Assembly: GCA_052273845.1 (NCBI GenBank)
Contig: DAVZHM010000021.1
Location: forward strand, 1-22,577
Direction of reading: 5' to 3'
DNA: 22,577 nucleotides
Origin: Fimenecus sp052273845
Lineage (GTDB): Bacteria; Bacillota; Clostridia; Oscillospirales; Acutalibacteraceae
Within the stretch, counting starts at the first letter, position 1. Each line of letters starts with the position of its first letter. A program made the translations under genes and the position numbers. Under the pieces are notes generated by a model. That model had not been told where the DNA came from. It was given only the letters and a program-made list of their open reading frames with translations, and did no database searches. Positions 14,214-20,544 of this stretch are shown one piece after another.

Positions 14214-14870
14214 ATGTTAAACTGGTTTTTATCGGCGGCAGTTGCCTATTTGCTCGGCTCGTTGAGTTTCGGTATTATTCTTTCCAAAGTGAAATATAAA
14301 AAAGATATTCGGGATTACGGCTCGAATAACGCAGGTATGACCAACACTTTGCGCACTTTCGGCAAACGCGCGGCGGCGTTCGTGTTTATTTTCGATGCGT
14401 TAAAAGGCGTCGTGGCAGTGCTGTTGGCAAAATATCTTTTGTGCGGTGACCAAGACCCCGTGTTGTGCGCGTATATTGCGATGTTCTTTGTGGTTTTGGG
14501 GCATATGTTCCCTGTGTATTTCAAATTCAAAGGTGGCAAAGGCGCGGCAACGGCGCTTGGTGCGACTACCGCACTCCAACCGCTGACCTTTCCTTTGGTG
14601 ATGGTTCCGTTTTTCATCGTGGTGCTGACCACCAAAATGGTGTCGCTTGCCTCTCTCATTTCGGGTGCGCTGTTGCCTGTGGTGACCTTTTGCATTTATT
14701 ATTTCAAAGGGGAGAATCCCGTTGTGCCCACCGTTGGCACAGCACTGCTTGCGATGCTGATTATCTTTATGCACCGTTCCAACATCAAACGGATTATTAA
14801 AGGCGAAGAAAGAAAAATCGGTTCTGACAAAGTCAAAACCGAAGAAACGGATTCCGAACAAAATTCATAA
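14214..14870 (+). CDS. plsY: Acyl-phosphate:glycerol-3-phosphate acyltransferase PlsY
   Basis: PlsY transfers the acyl group from acyl-phosphate to glycerol-3-phosphate, the first step of membrane phospholipid synthesis in most Gram-positives. The 218-residue integral membrane protein has the three family motifs: GSNNAGMTNTLR (S37-N44, motif 1), GHMFPVYFKFKGGKG (H97 to about G110, motif 2) and the C-terminal HRSNIKRIIKGEE (motif 3). The VFIFDALKG helix end is also typical. A short polar, acidic tail follows. ATG at 14214 has GGAG 10 bases upstream, a slightly long spacing. The gene is monocistronic. A weak 7-bp hairpin (14898-14923) lies downstream without a clear T run. Its 3' end overlaps a DUF1294 remnant on the other strand. 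Confidence 0.95.
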   Translation: MLNWFLSAAVAYLLGSLSFGIILSKVKYKKDIRDYGSNNAGMTNTLRTFGKRAAAFVFIFDALKGVVAVLLAKYLLCGDQDPVLCAYIAMFFVVLGHMFPVYFKFKGGKGAATALGATTALQPLTFPLVMVPFFIVVLTTKMVSLASLISGALLPVVTFCIYYFKGENPVVPTVGTALLAMLIIFMHRSNIKRIIKGEERKIGSDKVKTEETDSEQNS

Positions 14871-15054
14871 ATAAAACAGATATAAAATAATCCGTGCGCC
14901 CGTGCAAAATATAGAACACGGGCAACAATATCATAAATTTTTTATGCCGTGTTTTGTGGCGAATGATGCACATCGTCAGGTGCATCGGCAACGCCGCGCC
15001 CAAAAATCCAACCAAAAGGAGAGTTCGTTCGCGAACGCCTGATAAGGAAGTATT
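14833..15054 (-). pseudogene. C-terminal half of a DUF1294 membrane protein, cut at the accessory-region border
   Basis: The minus strand is open from 15054 to TGA at 14833. From about 15039 it reads GVRERTLLLVGFLGAALPMH, then IIRHKTRHKKFMILLP. ERTLLL, the Gly-rich helix and RHKT-x4-F are the hallmark of DUF1294 small membrane proteins (about 90-120 residues). In intact members an N-terminal helix and a DK(R)-W-R-(I/V)-P motif precede ERTLLL; here homology ends just before it and the frame hits a stop at 15055-15057. No start codon with a ribosome site is present. The 3' part overlaps the end of plsY by 38 bases. The break fits insertion of the neighbouring mobile DNA into this gene. Confidence 0.65.
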
Positions 15055-15112
15055 TTAGAAAACATTAAATGTACTGAATTATCGGGCATTGCAAAGGCAA
15101 CCGTGAAAGACG

Positions 15113-15156
15113 AATACCGAGAAGAACCGTAAAAAGTTTTTCTCGGTATTTTTCTA
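15113..15156 (+). terminator. Intrinsic terminator at the left edge of the accessory region
   Basis: AATACCGAGAA (15113-15123) pairs with TTCTCGGTATT (15140-15150), followed by TTTCT. The upstream 75 bases read as an open tail ending in TELSGIAKATVKDEYREEP before TAA at 15129-15131, possibly the last codons of a lost mobile-element gene; the stop lies in the hairpin loop, so this is uncertain. Confidence 0.65.
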
Positions 15157-15234
15157 TGCTTTTTAATCCGCACATTCGACTTATAAACTGCCTTTGAGTA
15201 CAATTATGACAGAAACTTAAAGGAGGTTTCCGAG

Positions 15235-15417
15235 ATGAGTAAAAAATATTATATGGCACTTGACGATTACGAACACAGCTTGCTAATTCACGCACTCAAT
15301 GGCAAACGCAACAAACTTATCCAAAACGGGAAATACACCGACGCAGTTGATGAAGTCTTAGTTAAAATCATTGAAGCACCGAAAAAGAAATTCAAAATCA
15401 AAAATGTGGAGGGTTAA
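15235..15417 (+). CDS. Small mobile-element protein of 60 residues
   Basis: ATG at 15235 follows AAAGGAGG by 8 bases. The product, beginning SKKYYMALDDYEHSLLIHAL, is a small charged, probably alpha-helical protein with a Lys-rich end and no membrane segment. Very similar short proteins are common in integrative elements of Clostridia, typically just upstream of tnpV; this is recalled rather than searched. Function unknown. The tnpV reading frame starts 5 bases after its stop, and its GGAGGG ribosome site lies within the last codons of this gene, so the two are coupled. Confidence 0.7.
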   Translation: MSKKYYMALDDYEHSLLIHALNGKRNKLIQNGKYTDAVDEVLVKIIEAPKKKFKIKNVEG

Positions 15418-15422
15418 TTATT

Positions 15423-15860
15423 ATGAAAAAATCTATATTTGAGCAAATGGGCGGTACATATACACAGTTTGGCGATTATCTGCTTCCAAACTTGACGCTT
15501 CCCGAAGAAGAATAGAAGCCTATCGGCATTTGGGGGTTCGGGTCTCCGGTGGAGACCTCTGACGAAGTCAGAAGCACCGACCGAGCCGGCAGGCGAGACC
15601 GTCGCCACCTGCGTTATATTAAGCAGCATAAGCGTGTCTTTTACGCAAATCTTTTGACCTCTTGCGAGCTGAACAGTTACCTCGCAGATGTTGAAGAGCA
15701 GGCGGAAGATATGTTTTCTCGGCTGGTAAAAGACCTTGCCGAAAAGGAAAATGTAACCGAAAAGCTCAAAGCTGAAAATCAAATGCTGTGGGTACGGCGT
15801 ATGAATAATATCCGTAATCGCGCTGCGGAAATTGTAAATGCAGATTTAATCTACACATAA
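15423..15860 (+). pseudogene. tnpV: Broken transposon-encoded protein TnpV
   Basis: The frame starts at ATG 15423 (GGAGGG upstream) with KKSIFEQMGGTYTQFGDYLL and LPEEE, the normal N-terminus of TnpV from Tn4451/Tn4453-type elements. It then meets TAG at 15513-15515. Reading through, the same frame continues with the expected KPIGIWG, an extra stretch of about 21-22 codons (15537-15602), and then the normal remainder: RHLRYIKQHKRVFY, LLTSCELNSYLADVEEQAE, ENQMLWVRRMNNIRNRAAEIVN, ending at TAA 15858-15860. So there are two lesions: a stop, explainable by a single GAG-to-TAG change, and an in-frame insert. TnpV's exact role is not established; it is a small accessory protein of these elements. 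The C-terminal piece has no evident start signal of its own. Confidence 0.8.
15537..15606 (+). repeat. In-frame palindromic insert in tnpV with three hairpins
   Basis: Relative to normal TnpV the DNA carries 63-66 extra bases. They contain hairpin 1 (GGTCTCC-GGT-GGAGACC, 15541-15557), hairpin 2 directly next to it (TCTGAC-GAA-GTCAGA, 15558-15572), a GCCGGC palindrome (15585-15590) and hairpin 3 (GGCGA-GACCG-TCGCC, 15592-15606) that runs into the flank. All stems are perfect. A second GAGACC (15595-15600) could pair with the first GGTCTC instead. The insert has no stop codon in the tnpV frame and is far more GC-rich than its surroundings. Confidence 0.7.
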
Positions 15861-15869
15861 AGCAAAGCA

Positions 15870-15887
15870 GCAGAGAGAAATCTCTGC
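15870..15887. other. Perfect hairpin after tnpV
   Basis: GCAGAGA-GAAA-TCTCTGC, a 7-bp stem with a four-base loop ten bases after the tnpV stop and just before the TetR promoter. It lacks a T run on either strand, so it is at most a weak terminator or an mRNA end-protection stem. Confidence 0.45.
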
Positions 15888-15893
15888 CGCCTA

Positions 15894-15951
15894 TTGACTT
15901 TTACAGCTATTTTAATTATAATTAGAACAGGCGTTACAAAACAAGCGTTAC
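15894..15951 (+). promoter_or_regulatory. Promoter of the TetR-ABC operon with a direct repeat at its start site
   Basis: TTGACT (15894-15899), 17 bases and TATAAT (15917-15922) form a strong promoter. GCGTTAC occurs twice downstream (15931-15937 and 15945-15951; period 14) with a partial third CGTTA at 15952. The repeats straddle the transcription start, where an autorepressing TetR-family protein would be expected to bind; TetR sites are normally inverted rather than direct repeats, so the role is uncertain. Confidence 0.65.
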
Positions 15952-15974
15952 CGTTAAAGAAAGGGAGGATAATT

Positions 15975-16538
15975 ATGCCACCGAAAGCAAAGTTTTCAAA
16001 AGAAGAAATTACAGAAGCTGCCGTAAATATTGTAAAATCTGAAGGATTACAAGCATTAACAGCCAGAGCATTGGGGGCAAAGCTCGGCACATCTTCAAGT
16101 CCTATTTTTACGGTATTTCAAAATATGGACGAGGTGCAACAAGAAGTTTTGAAATCTGCAAATCAGCTTTATCAAAACTATCTTGAAATAGATATGAAAA
16201 GCAAAAAATATCCGCCTTATAAGTCAAGCGGAATGGCTTACATTCGTTTTGCAAAAGAAGAAAAGGAACTTTTTAAATTGCTTTTTATGCGAGACCGCAG
16301 CCAAGAGAAGCTAAGCGAAAACAAAGAAGAAATAAGACCTTTAATTGAGTTAATAAAACAAAATCTGAATATCAATGAAGATGACGCTTACTTGTTTCAT
16401 TTGGAAATGTGGATTTATGTTCACGGTATTGCAACAATGGCAGCAACATCCTACTTAAATTGGGATATAGAATTTATAAACAAAACATTGACAGATGTTT
16501 ATACCGGATTAAAGCACCGCTATACAGGAGGAAATTAA
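15975..16538 (+). CDS. TetR/AcrR-family transcriptional regulator
   Basis: ATG at 15975 follows GGGAGGA, which gives 187 residues; a longer frame upstream would run through the promoter. The N-terminal helix-turn-helix domain reads SKEEITEAAVNIVKSEGLQA, LTARALGAKLGTSSSPIFTVF and MDEVQQEV (about residues 7-60), a TetR pattern with SSSPIF in the recognition-helix area. The ligand-binding part has MAYIRFAKEEKELFKLLFMRDRS, typical of a Clostridia subgroup that controls ABC exporters. It is the first gene of an operon with an ABC ATPase and an ABC-2 permease (zero-base gap to the ATPase gene). It probably represses that operon and is released by the exported compound. Confidence 0.88.
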   Translation: MPPKAKFSKEEITEAAVNIVKSEGLQALTARALGAKLGTSSSPIFTVFQNMDEVQQEVLKSANQLYQNYLEIDMKSKKYPPYKSSGMAYIRFAKEEKELFKLLFMRDRSQEKLSENKEEIRPLIELIKQNLNINEDDAYLFHLEMWIYVHGIATMAATSYLNWDIEFINKTLTDVYTGLKHRYTGGN

Positions 16539-17453
16539 ATGAGCAATATTATTCAAATCAATCATCTCAATAAAAGCTTTGGTGAAGTTAAAGCCGTTCA
16601 AGATTTGAGCTTTCGTGTGAAGGAGGGAGAGCTATTTGCCTTTTTAGGTATCAATGGTGCAGGAAAATCTACCACAATCAATATAATGTGCGGACAACTG
16701 TCTAAAGATAGCGGCAGCGTTTTGATTGATGGTCACGATTTAGACAAGGATATCGATGTAGTTAAGAGTGAACTCGGCGTTATTTTTCAATCTTCTGCAC
16801 TTGATTCTGCCCTTTCGGTTTATGATAATTTAGAAAGTCGTGCTGCTTTGTACGGCATTGTAGGGGGGGAGTTTAAGGAAAGACTGGCAGAGCTTGCAAG
16901 AATACTTGATTTTGAGGATTTATTGAAACGCACAGTTGGTAAATTATCGGGAGGACAACGCAGAAGAATCGATATTGCAAGGGCATTGTTTCATAAGCCT
17001 AAAATCCTTATTCTTGATGAACCGACAACAGGGCTTGACCCTCAAACCCGCAAAACCCTTTGGAATGTCATATCCAACTTTCGTAAAAATGAAAATATGA
17101 CTGTATTCCTAACTACGCACTATATGGAAGAAGCCGCAGAAGCCGATTATGTTGTAATTATTGACAGCGGTAAAATATCCGCCGAAGGCACTCCGCTTGA
17201 ACTCAAAAATACTTATACCGGAGATTACATCACAATCTACGGTGCAAGCGAAGATACTATTAGGGCACTTGATATAGAATACGGGCGGATTGGGAACGGA
17301 TATCGTCTTTCGGTTCCAAATACAAAGGCAGCAACTGATTTGATTATTGGTAATCCTCAGTTGTTTAACGATTACGAAATAACAAAAGGAAAAATGGACG
17401 ATGTTTTCCTTGCAGTTACAGGAAAAGCATTGGTAGGAGGTGCGGAAAAATGA
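16539..17453 (+). CDS. ABC transporter ATP-binding protein, drug-export (DrrA-like) type
   Basis: The 304-residue ATPase has a complete nucleotide-binding domain: Walker A GINGAGKST (37-45), Q-loop around VIFQSS, signature LSGGQRRRIDIARAL (about 136), Walker B ILILDEPTTGLD (about 155-166) and H-loop LTTHYMEEA (about 190). A C-terminal extension of about 80 residues follows, as in DrrA/CcmA-like ATPases. It powers the ABC-2 permease encoded next, whose start overlaps its stop (ATGA). GGAGG precedes the ATG. Substrate unknown; export of an antibiotic or toxic compound is suggested by the TetR regulator. Confidence 0.94.
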   Translation: MSNIIQINHLNKSFGEVKAVQDLSFRVKEGELFAFLGINGAGKSTTINIMCGQLSKDSGSVLIDGHDLDKDIDVVKSELGVIFQSSALDSALSVYDNLESRAALYGIVGGEFKERLAELARILDFEDLLKRTVGKLSGGQRRRIDIARALFHKPKILILDEPTTGLDPQTRKTLWNVISNFRKNENMTVFLTTHYMEEAAEADYVVIIDSGKISAEGTPLELKNTYTGDYITIYGASEDTIRALDIEYGRIGNGYRLSVPNTKAATDLIIGNPQLFNDYEITKGKMDDVFLAVTGKALVGGAEK

Positions 17454-18340
17454 GCACATCTTTAAGACTTATTAAAAGAAATATAAAACTGTTTTTTAAA
17501 GATAAAGGAATGTTCTTTACCTCTTTGATAACACCTGCTATTTTGCTCGTACTTTATGCAACTTTTCTCGGAAATGTGTACCGTGATAGTTTTACATCTA
17601 ATTTACCTGATACATTTAAACTTTCTGACAGTATAATAGAGGGACTTGTAGGCGGTCAGCTTATATCCTCTATTCTTGCAGTTTCGTGTGTGACTGTTGC
17701 TTTTTGTTCAAATTTTTTAATGGTACAAGATAAAGTAACTGGGGTGATAAAGGATTTAAGAATATCGCCTGTAAAATCCGCCACACTTTCGCTGAGCTAT
17801 TATATAGCAACATTGATTTCAACGCTTATAATTTGCTTTGCTGCAACCGGTATCTGTCTTGCTTATGTGGCTTTTGTCGGTTGGTATATGTCTCTTGCAG
17901 ATGTACTCTTTTTGTTTCTGGATATTTTACTCCTTGTTTTGTTTGGAACAGCACTGTCTTCAATTATTAACTTTTTCTTATCAACACAAGGACAAATTTC
18001 AGCAGTAGGCACAATTATCAGTGCAGGATATGGTTTCATTTGTGGCGCATATATGCCTATTTCATCTTTTAATGAAGGACTGCAAAAGATAATTTCTTTT
18101 TTGCCCGGCACTTATGGTACATCACTTATTCGAAATCACACAATGCAAGGTGCTCTTGCTGAAATGCAAAATCAGGGTGTTCCAACAAGTGTTATTGAAG
18201 GAATAAAAGATTCACTTGATTGCAATCTCTATTTTTCGGGAGAACAGGTAAGCATTTCATCGATGTATATGATACTTGGCGTTACTGTTGTTGTATTGAT
18301 AGGAGTTTATATTTTGCTAAACAGAGAACTGGAGCGGTGA
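17450..18340 (+). CDS. ABC-2 type permease
   Basis: The 296-residue membrane protein has an N-terminal amphipathic stretch (LRLIKRNIKLFFKDKG), a first helix at about 22-42, a soluble loop and five further helices, ending in a short basic tail. The segments KDLRISPVKSATLSLSYYIA and GAYMPISSF...FLPGTYG match the ABC2_membrane family. It overlaps the ATPase gene by 4 bases, which indicates translational coupling. A homodimer with two ATPase subunits is the expected form. The operon ends at the hairpin at 18348-18383. Confidence 0.92.
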   Translation: MSTSLRLIKRNIKLFFKDKGMFFTSLITPAILLVLYATFLGNVYRDSFTSNLPDTFKLSDSIIEGLVGGQLISSILAVSCVTVAFCSNFLMVQDKVTGVIKDLRISPVKSATLSLSYYIATLISTLIICFAATGICLAYVAFVGWYMSLADVLFLFLDILLLVLFGTALSSIINFFLSTQGQISAVGTIISAGYGFICGAYMPISSFNEGLQKIISFLPGTYGTSLIRNHTMQGALAEMQNQGVPTSVIEGIKDSLDCNLYFSGEQVSISSMYMILGVTVVVLIGVYILLNRELER

Positions 18341-18347
18341 CAGACAA

Positions 18348-18383
18348 AAAGAGGGGTGCAGTTTCATGGCTGCGCCCCTCTTT
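18348..18383. terminator. Bidirectional terminator between the two transport cassettes
   Basis: AAAGAGGGGTGCAG (18348-18361) pairs with CTGCGCCCCTCTTT (18370-18383), 14 pairs with one T-G wobble. On the minus strand it is followed by TTTTTGTCTG, a good terminator for the DtxR transcript; on the plus strand the T run is shorter. Confidence 0.8.
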
Positions 18384-18399
18384 CCGAATTTGTTCTTAC

Positions 18400-18779
18400 T
18401 TATTCATTTTCCGGCTTATCTGTTCGGGCTGCTTCCTTTAGCTTCCGAAAGCTTTCCTTACTGATAACGTGTTCCTGTCGGCAGGCGTCGGCCTCCGCTG
18501 TTTTGGGGTCAACGCCTGCGGCGATGCGCTGCTCTGTAAAGAAGCAGTGCCGCTCGTAGATTTTTCGGCAACCTCCCGCCCTATATCGGTCAGGTGCAGG
18601 AAATAGTCGCTGTCCATCGTCAGAAAGCCGCCGTCTTTTAGGGTGTTTACAGCATGGCACACGCTTGGTTTTGTAATCTCCATGTGCCCGGTAACATCCT
18701 CGGAGCGTACCATGCCCATCTTCTTCTGGAGGACAAGGATGGCCTCCGGGTAATCTTCGCCGGACGCATGAATTGCCAT
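18400..18779 (-). pseudogene. DtxR/MntR-family metal-dependent regulator, frameshifted
   Basis: ATG at 18779 (AAGGAAG upstream) opens a winged-helix domain: MAIHASGEDYPEAILVLQ, DVTGHMEITKPSVCHAVNTL and GGFLTMDSDYFLHLTDIG, clearly DtxR family. After REVAEK the frame goes astray. The next frame continues the expected sequence: IYERHCFFTEQRIAAGVDP, EADACRQEHVISKESFRKLK, ending at TAA 18400-18402. The switch is at five A residues (T run at 18561-18565 on the plus strand): one A more would restore a protein of about 126 residues. Metal-ligand candidates (the E-R-H, E-A-D-A-C and E-H segments) all lie after the shift. As written the product loses its metal and dimer domain. It directly follows the two ABC genes and probably regulated them. 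A sequencing error in the run is the other explanation. Confidence 0.8.
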
Positions 18780-18801
18780 AATTTCTTCCTTACAAAACCA
18801 C

Positions 18802-20544
18802 TTAGACGGTATGAATTTTCCACGACGCAGCCTTTTCCCTGCTCCTGACAAAATTCCGGTAAATTCCCTCTTCCAGCATCAGTTCGTCATGCTTTCCACA
18901 TTGTACAACCTTTCCTCTGTCAATCACCAGAATCTGGTCGGCATTTTGCACGGTCTTCAGCCGATGAGCAATCATGATGACGGTTTTCTCTTTCGTCAGT
19001 GCCTCGATTGCCCGCACAAGCTCCTGCTCATTTTCCGGGTCAACATTTGCGGTCGCCTCATCCAAAATAATGATCGGGGAATCCTTCATAATGGCTCTGG
19101 CGATGGAAATCCGCTGCTTCTCACCTCCGGAAAGAGATGCCCCGCCCTCGCCGATGATCGTTTCATAGCCCTTCGGAAGCCGCATGATAAAATCGTGACA
19201 GCAGGCTTTTTTCGCTGCTGCAATCACTTTCTCCATCGGTGTGTCCGGCTTTCCAAAACGGATATTGTTGGCAATGGTATCGTTAAACAAATAAACATTC
19301 TGGAAAACAAAGGAAAAGTTCTGCATCAGGCTGTCATAGCTGTAATCTTTTACATTTACTCCGCCTAACGTGACGCTCCCTTTATCCACATCCCAAAATC
19401 TTGCTAAAAGATGCGTCAGGGTCGTCTTGCCGCCGCCGGATGGTCCCACAATGGCAGTCGCTTTTTTCTCCGGGATGACCAGGGATACATTATCAATGAT
19501 TTTTCTTGTGTCATAGGAAAAATCAACGCCGCTCATCACGAGCGCGGAGCTTTCAGGTGCTATCTCCTTACCCTCCACTTCCATGGTAGGGGCAGACATG
19601 GCTTCATTCCCTAAGTCCACACACATATCTATGACACGCAGCAGCGTTCCATAGGTGCCGGCAACATCTAAAGCTTCAAAAATCATGAACGAACAAAGAA
19701 TCATCATAATACAGTAAATCAGGCTCATGCTGCCGTTTAAGTAAAAGGCAATGGAGAGCAGCGCTGTCGCCACTCCTGTCAGCTTGGTGGTCACATTCTG
19801 TATAAAGCTAATGATGACAGCCGGTTTCTCCAGAGCAAAGTCCACATCACGAACATGATCTACCGCAGCATTTACTTCTGTGATTTTTGAACCAAACAGA
19901 TTGAAGTTTTTGACTTCCGCAATTCCCTGTGTATATTCTAAAACCTTTGACAGCATGGCTTCATCCGCATTCAGCTTTTTTGCGGAATGGGGCAGGATGA
20001 TCTTCTGCTGAACAGCTGAAACCGAAACGGCTATGACAAATCCCAAAAGTGCCACAAAGGCAATGCGCCGGTCAAAAGCAAACAGCATGGCAATGATCAC
20101 CGCTGTGGTAATGTAGCCCTTTGTCACCATCATCACAACACGGGTTCCCACATTGGCGAGGTTTTCCATGGTGTTTGTAGCAACGGACGCAATACTGCCA
20201 AGTCCCTTTTCATTAAAATACCCCATAGGCACATAGCGCAGATGTTCCGCAATTTCAATTCTTTTTCTTGCCGTTGCATGATAGCCTGCTTCGGTCTGAA
20301 GCGTGGTGGTTTTCATGTTGATTACTGTCTGCAAAAGAATGGACAGCACGATAATTCCGCATCCAATCCACCCCGTTTCTTTCGTAAGCGTTCCGTCCAG
20401 CATATCTTTGATTACCACATAAGCCGCAGGAATTCTTAAGGCTAAGAAGAATGCAGACAAAACGCCCAGCACAATGGCAAGCTCAAATTTCTTTTTGTTT
20501 TCTTCACCGGAAAAATTGAAAAATTTACGAAGTGTTTTAATCAT
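18802..20544 (-). CDS. ABC half-transporter, exporter fold (YbtQ/IrtB-like), second subunit
   Basis: The 580-residue protein has a six-helix membrane domain (about 1-310) and a nucleotide-binding domain: Walker A VGPSGGGKTT (about 366-375), signature LSGGEKQRISIARAI (about 470), Walker B IIILDEATANVD (about 490) and H-loop MIAHRL (about 523). The N-terminus (KTLRKFFNFSGEENKKKFELA) and the HLRYVPMGYFNEKGLG segment are typical of pairs found in gut Firmicutes next to DtxR regulators. These resemble YbtPQ and IrtAB, which have an exporter fold but import ferric siderophores. Metal-siderophore transport is therefore likely but not proven. Its start overlaps the previous gene by 4 bases, and the DtxR gene follows 22 bases after its stop. 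Confidence 0.92.
   Translation of the reverse strand: MIKTLRKFFNFSGEENKKKFELAIVLGVLSAFFLALRIPAAYVVIKDMLDGTLTKETGWIGCGIIVLSILLQTVINMKTTTLQTEAGYHATARKRIEIAEHLRYVPMGYFNEKGLGSIASVATNTMENLANVGTRVVMMVTKGYITTAVIIAMLFAFDRRIAFVALLGFVIAVSVSAVQQKIILPHSAKKLNADEAMLSKVLEYTQGIAEVKNFNLFGSKITEVNAAVDHVRDVDFALEKPAVIISFIQNVTTKLTGVATALLSIAFYLNGSMSLIYCIMMILCSFMIFEALDVAGTYGTLLRVIDMCVDLGNEAMSAPTMEVEGKEIAPESSALVMSGVDFSYDTRKIIDNVSLVIPEKKATAIVGPSGGGKTTLTHLLARFWDVDKGSVTLGGVNVKDYSYDSLMQNFSFVFQNVYLFNDTIANNIRFGKPDTPMEKVIAAAKKACCHDFIMRLPKGYETIIGEGGASLSGGEKQRISIARAIMKDSPIIILDEATANVDPENEQELVRAIEALTKEKTVIMIAHRLKTVQNADQILVIDRGKVVQCGKHDELMLEEGIYRNFVRSREKAASWKIHTV

Noticed and set aside
14898..14986. Two 7-bp hairpins downstream of plsY as a small RNA
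   Set aside because: There is no promoter or T run, and the segment is accounted for by the DUF1294 remnant on the other strand.
15026..15037. Perfect 12-base palindrome CGTTCGCGAACG as a regulator site
   Set aside because: It falls within the V-R-E-R codons of the DUF1294 remnant and has no promoter nearby; the LexA arrangement (GAAC-N4-GTTC) is not matched.
14976..15295. Minus-strand open frames over the intergenic region and the 60-residue gene
   Set aside because: No ribosome sites or family features; the plus strand has a clear Shine-Dalgarno and coding pattern from 15235.
15513..15606. Translational bypassing of the tnpV stop by the hairpin insert
   Set aside because: Normal TnpV residues (KPIGIWG) lie between the stop and the insert, so a jump over both would delete conserved sequence; no matching take-off and landing codons are evident.
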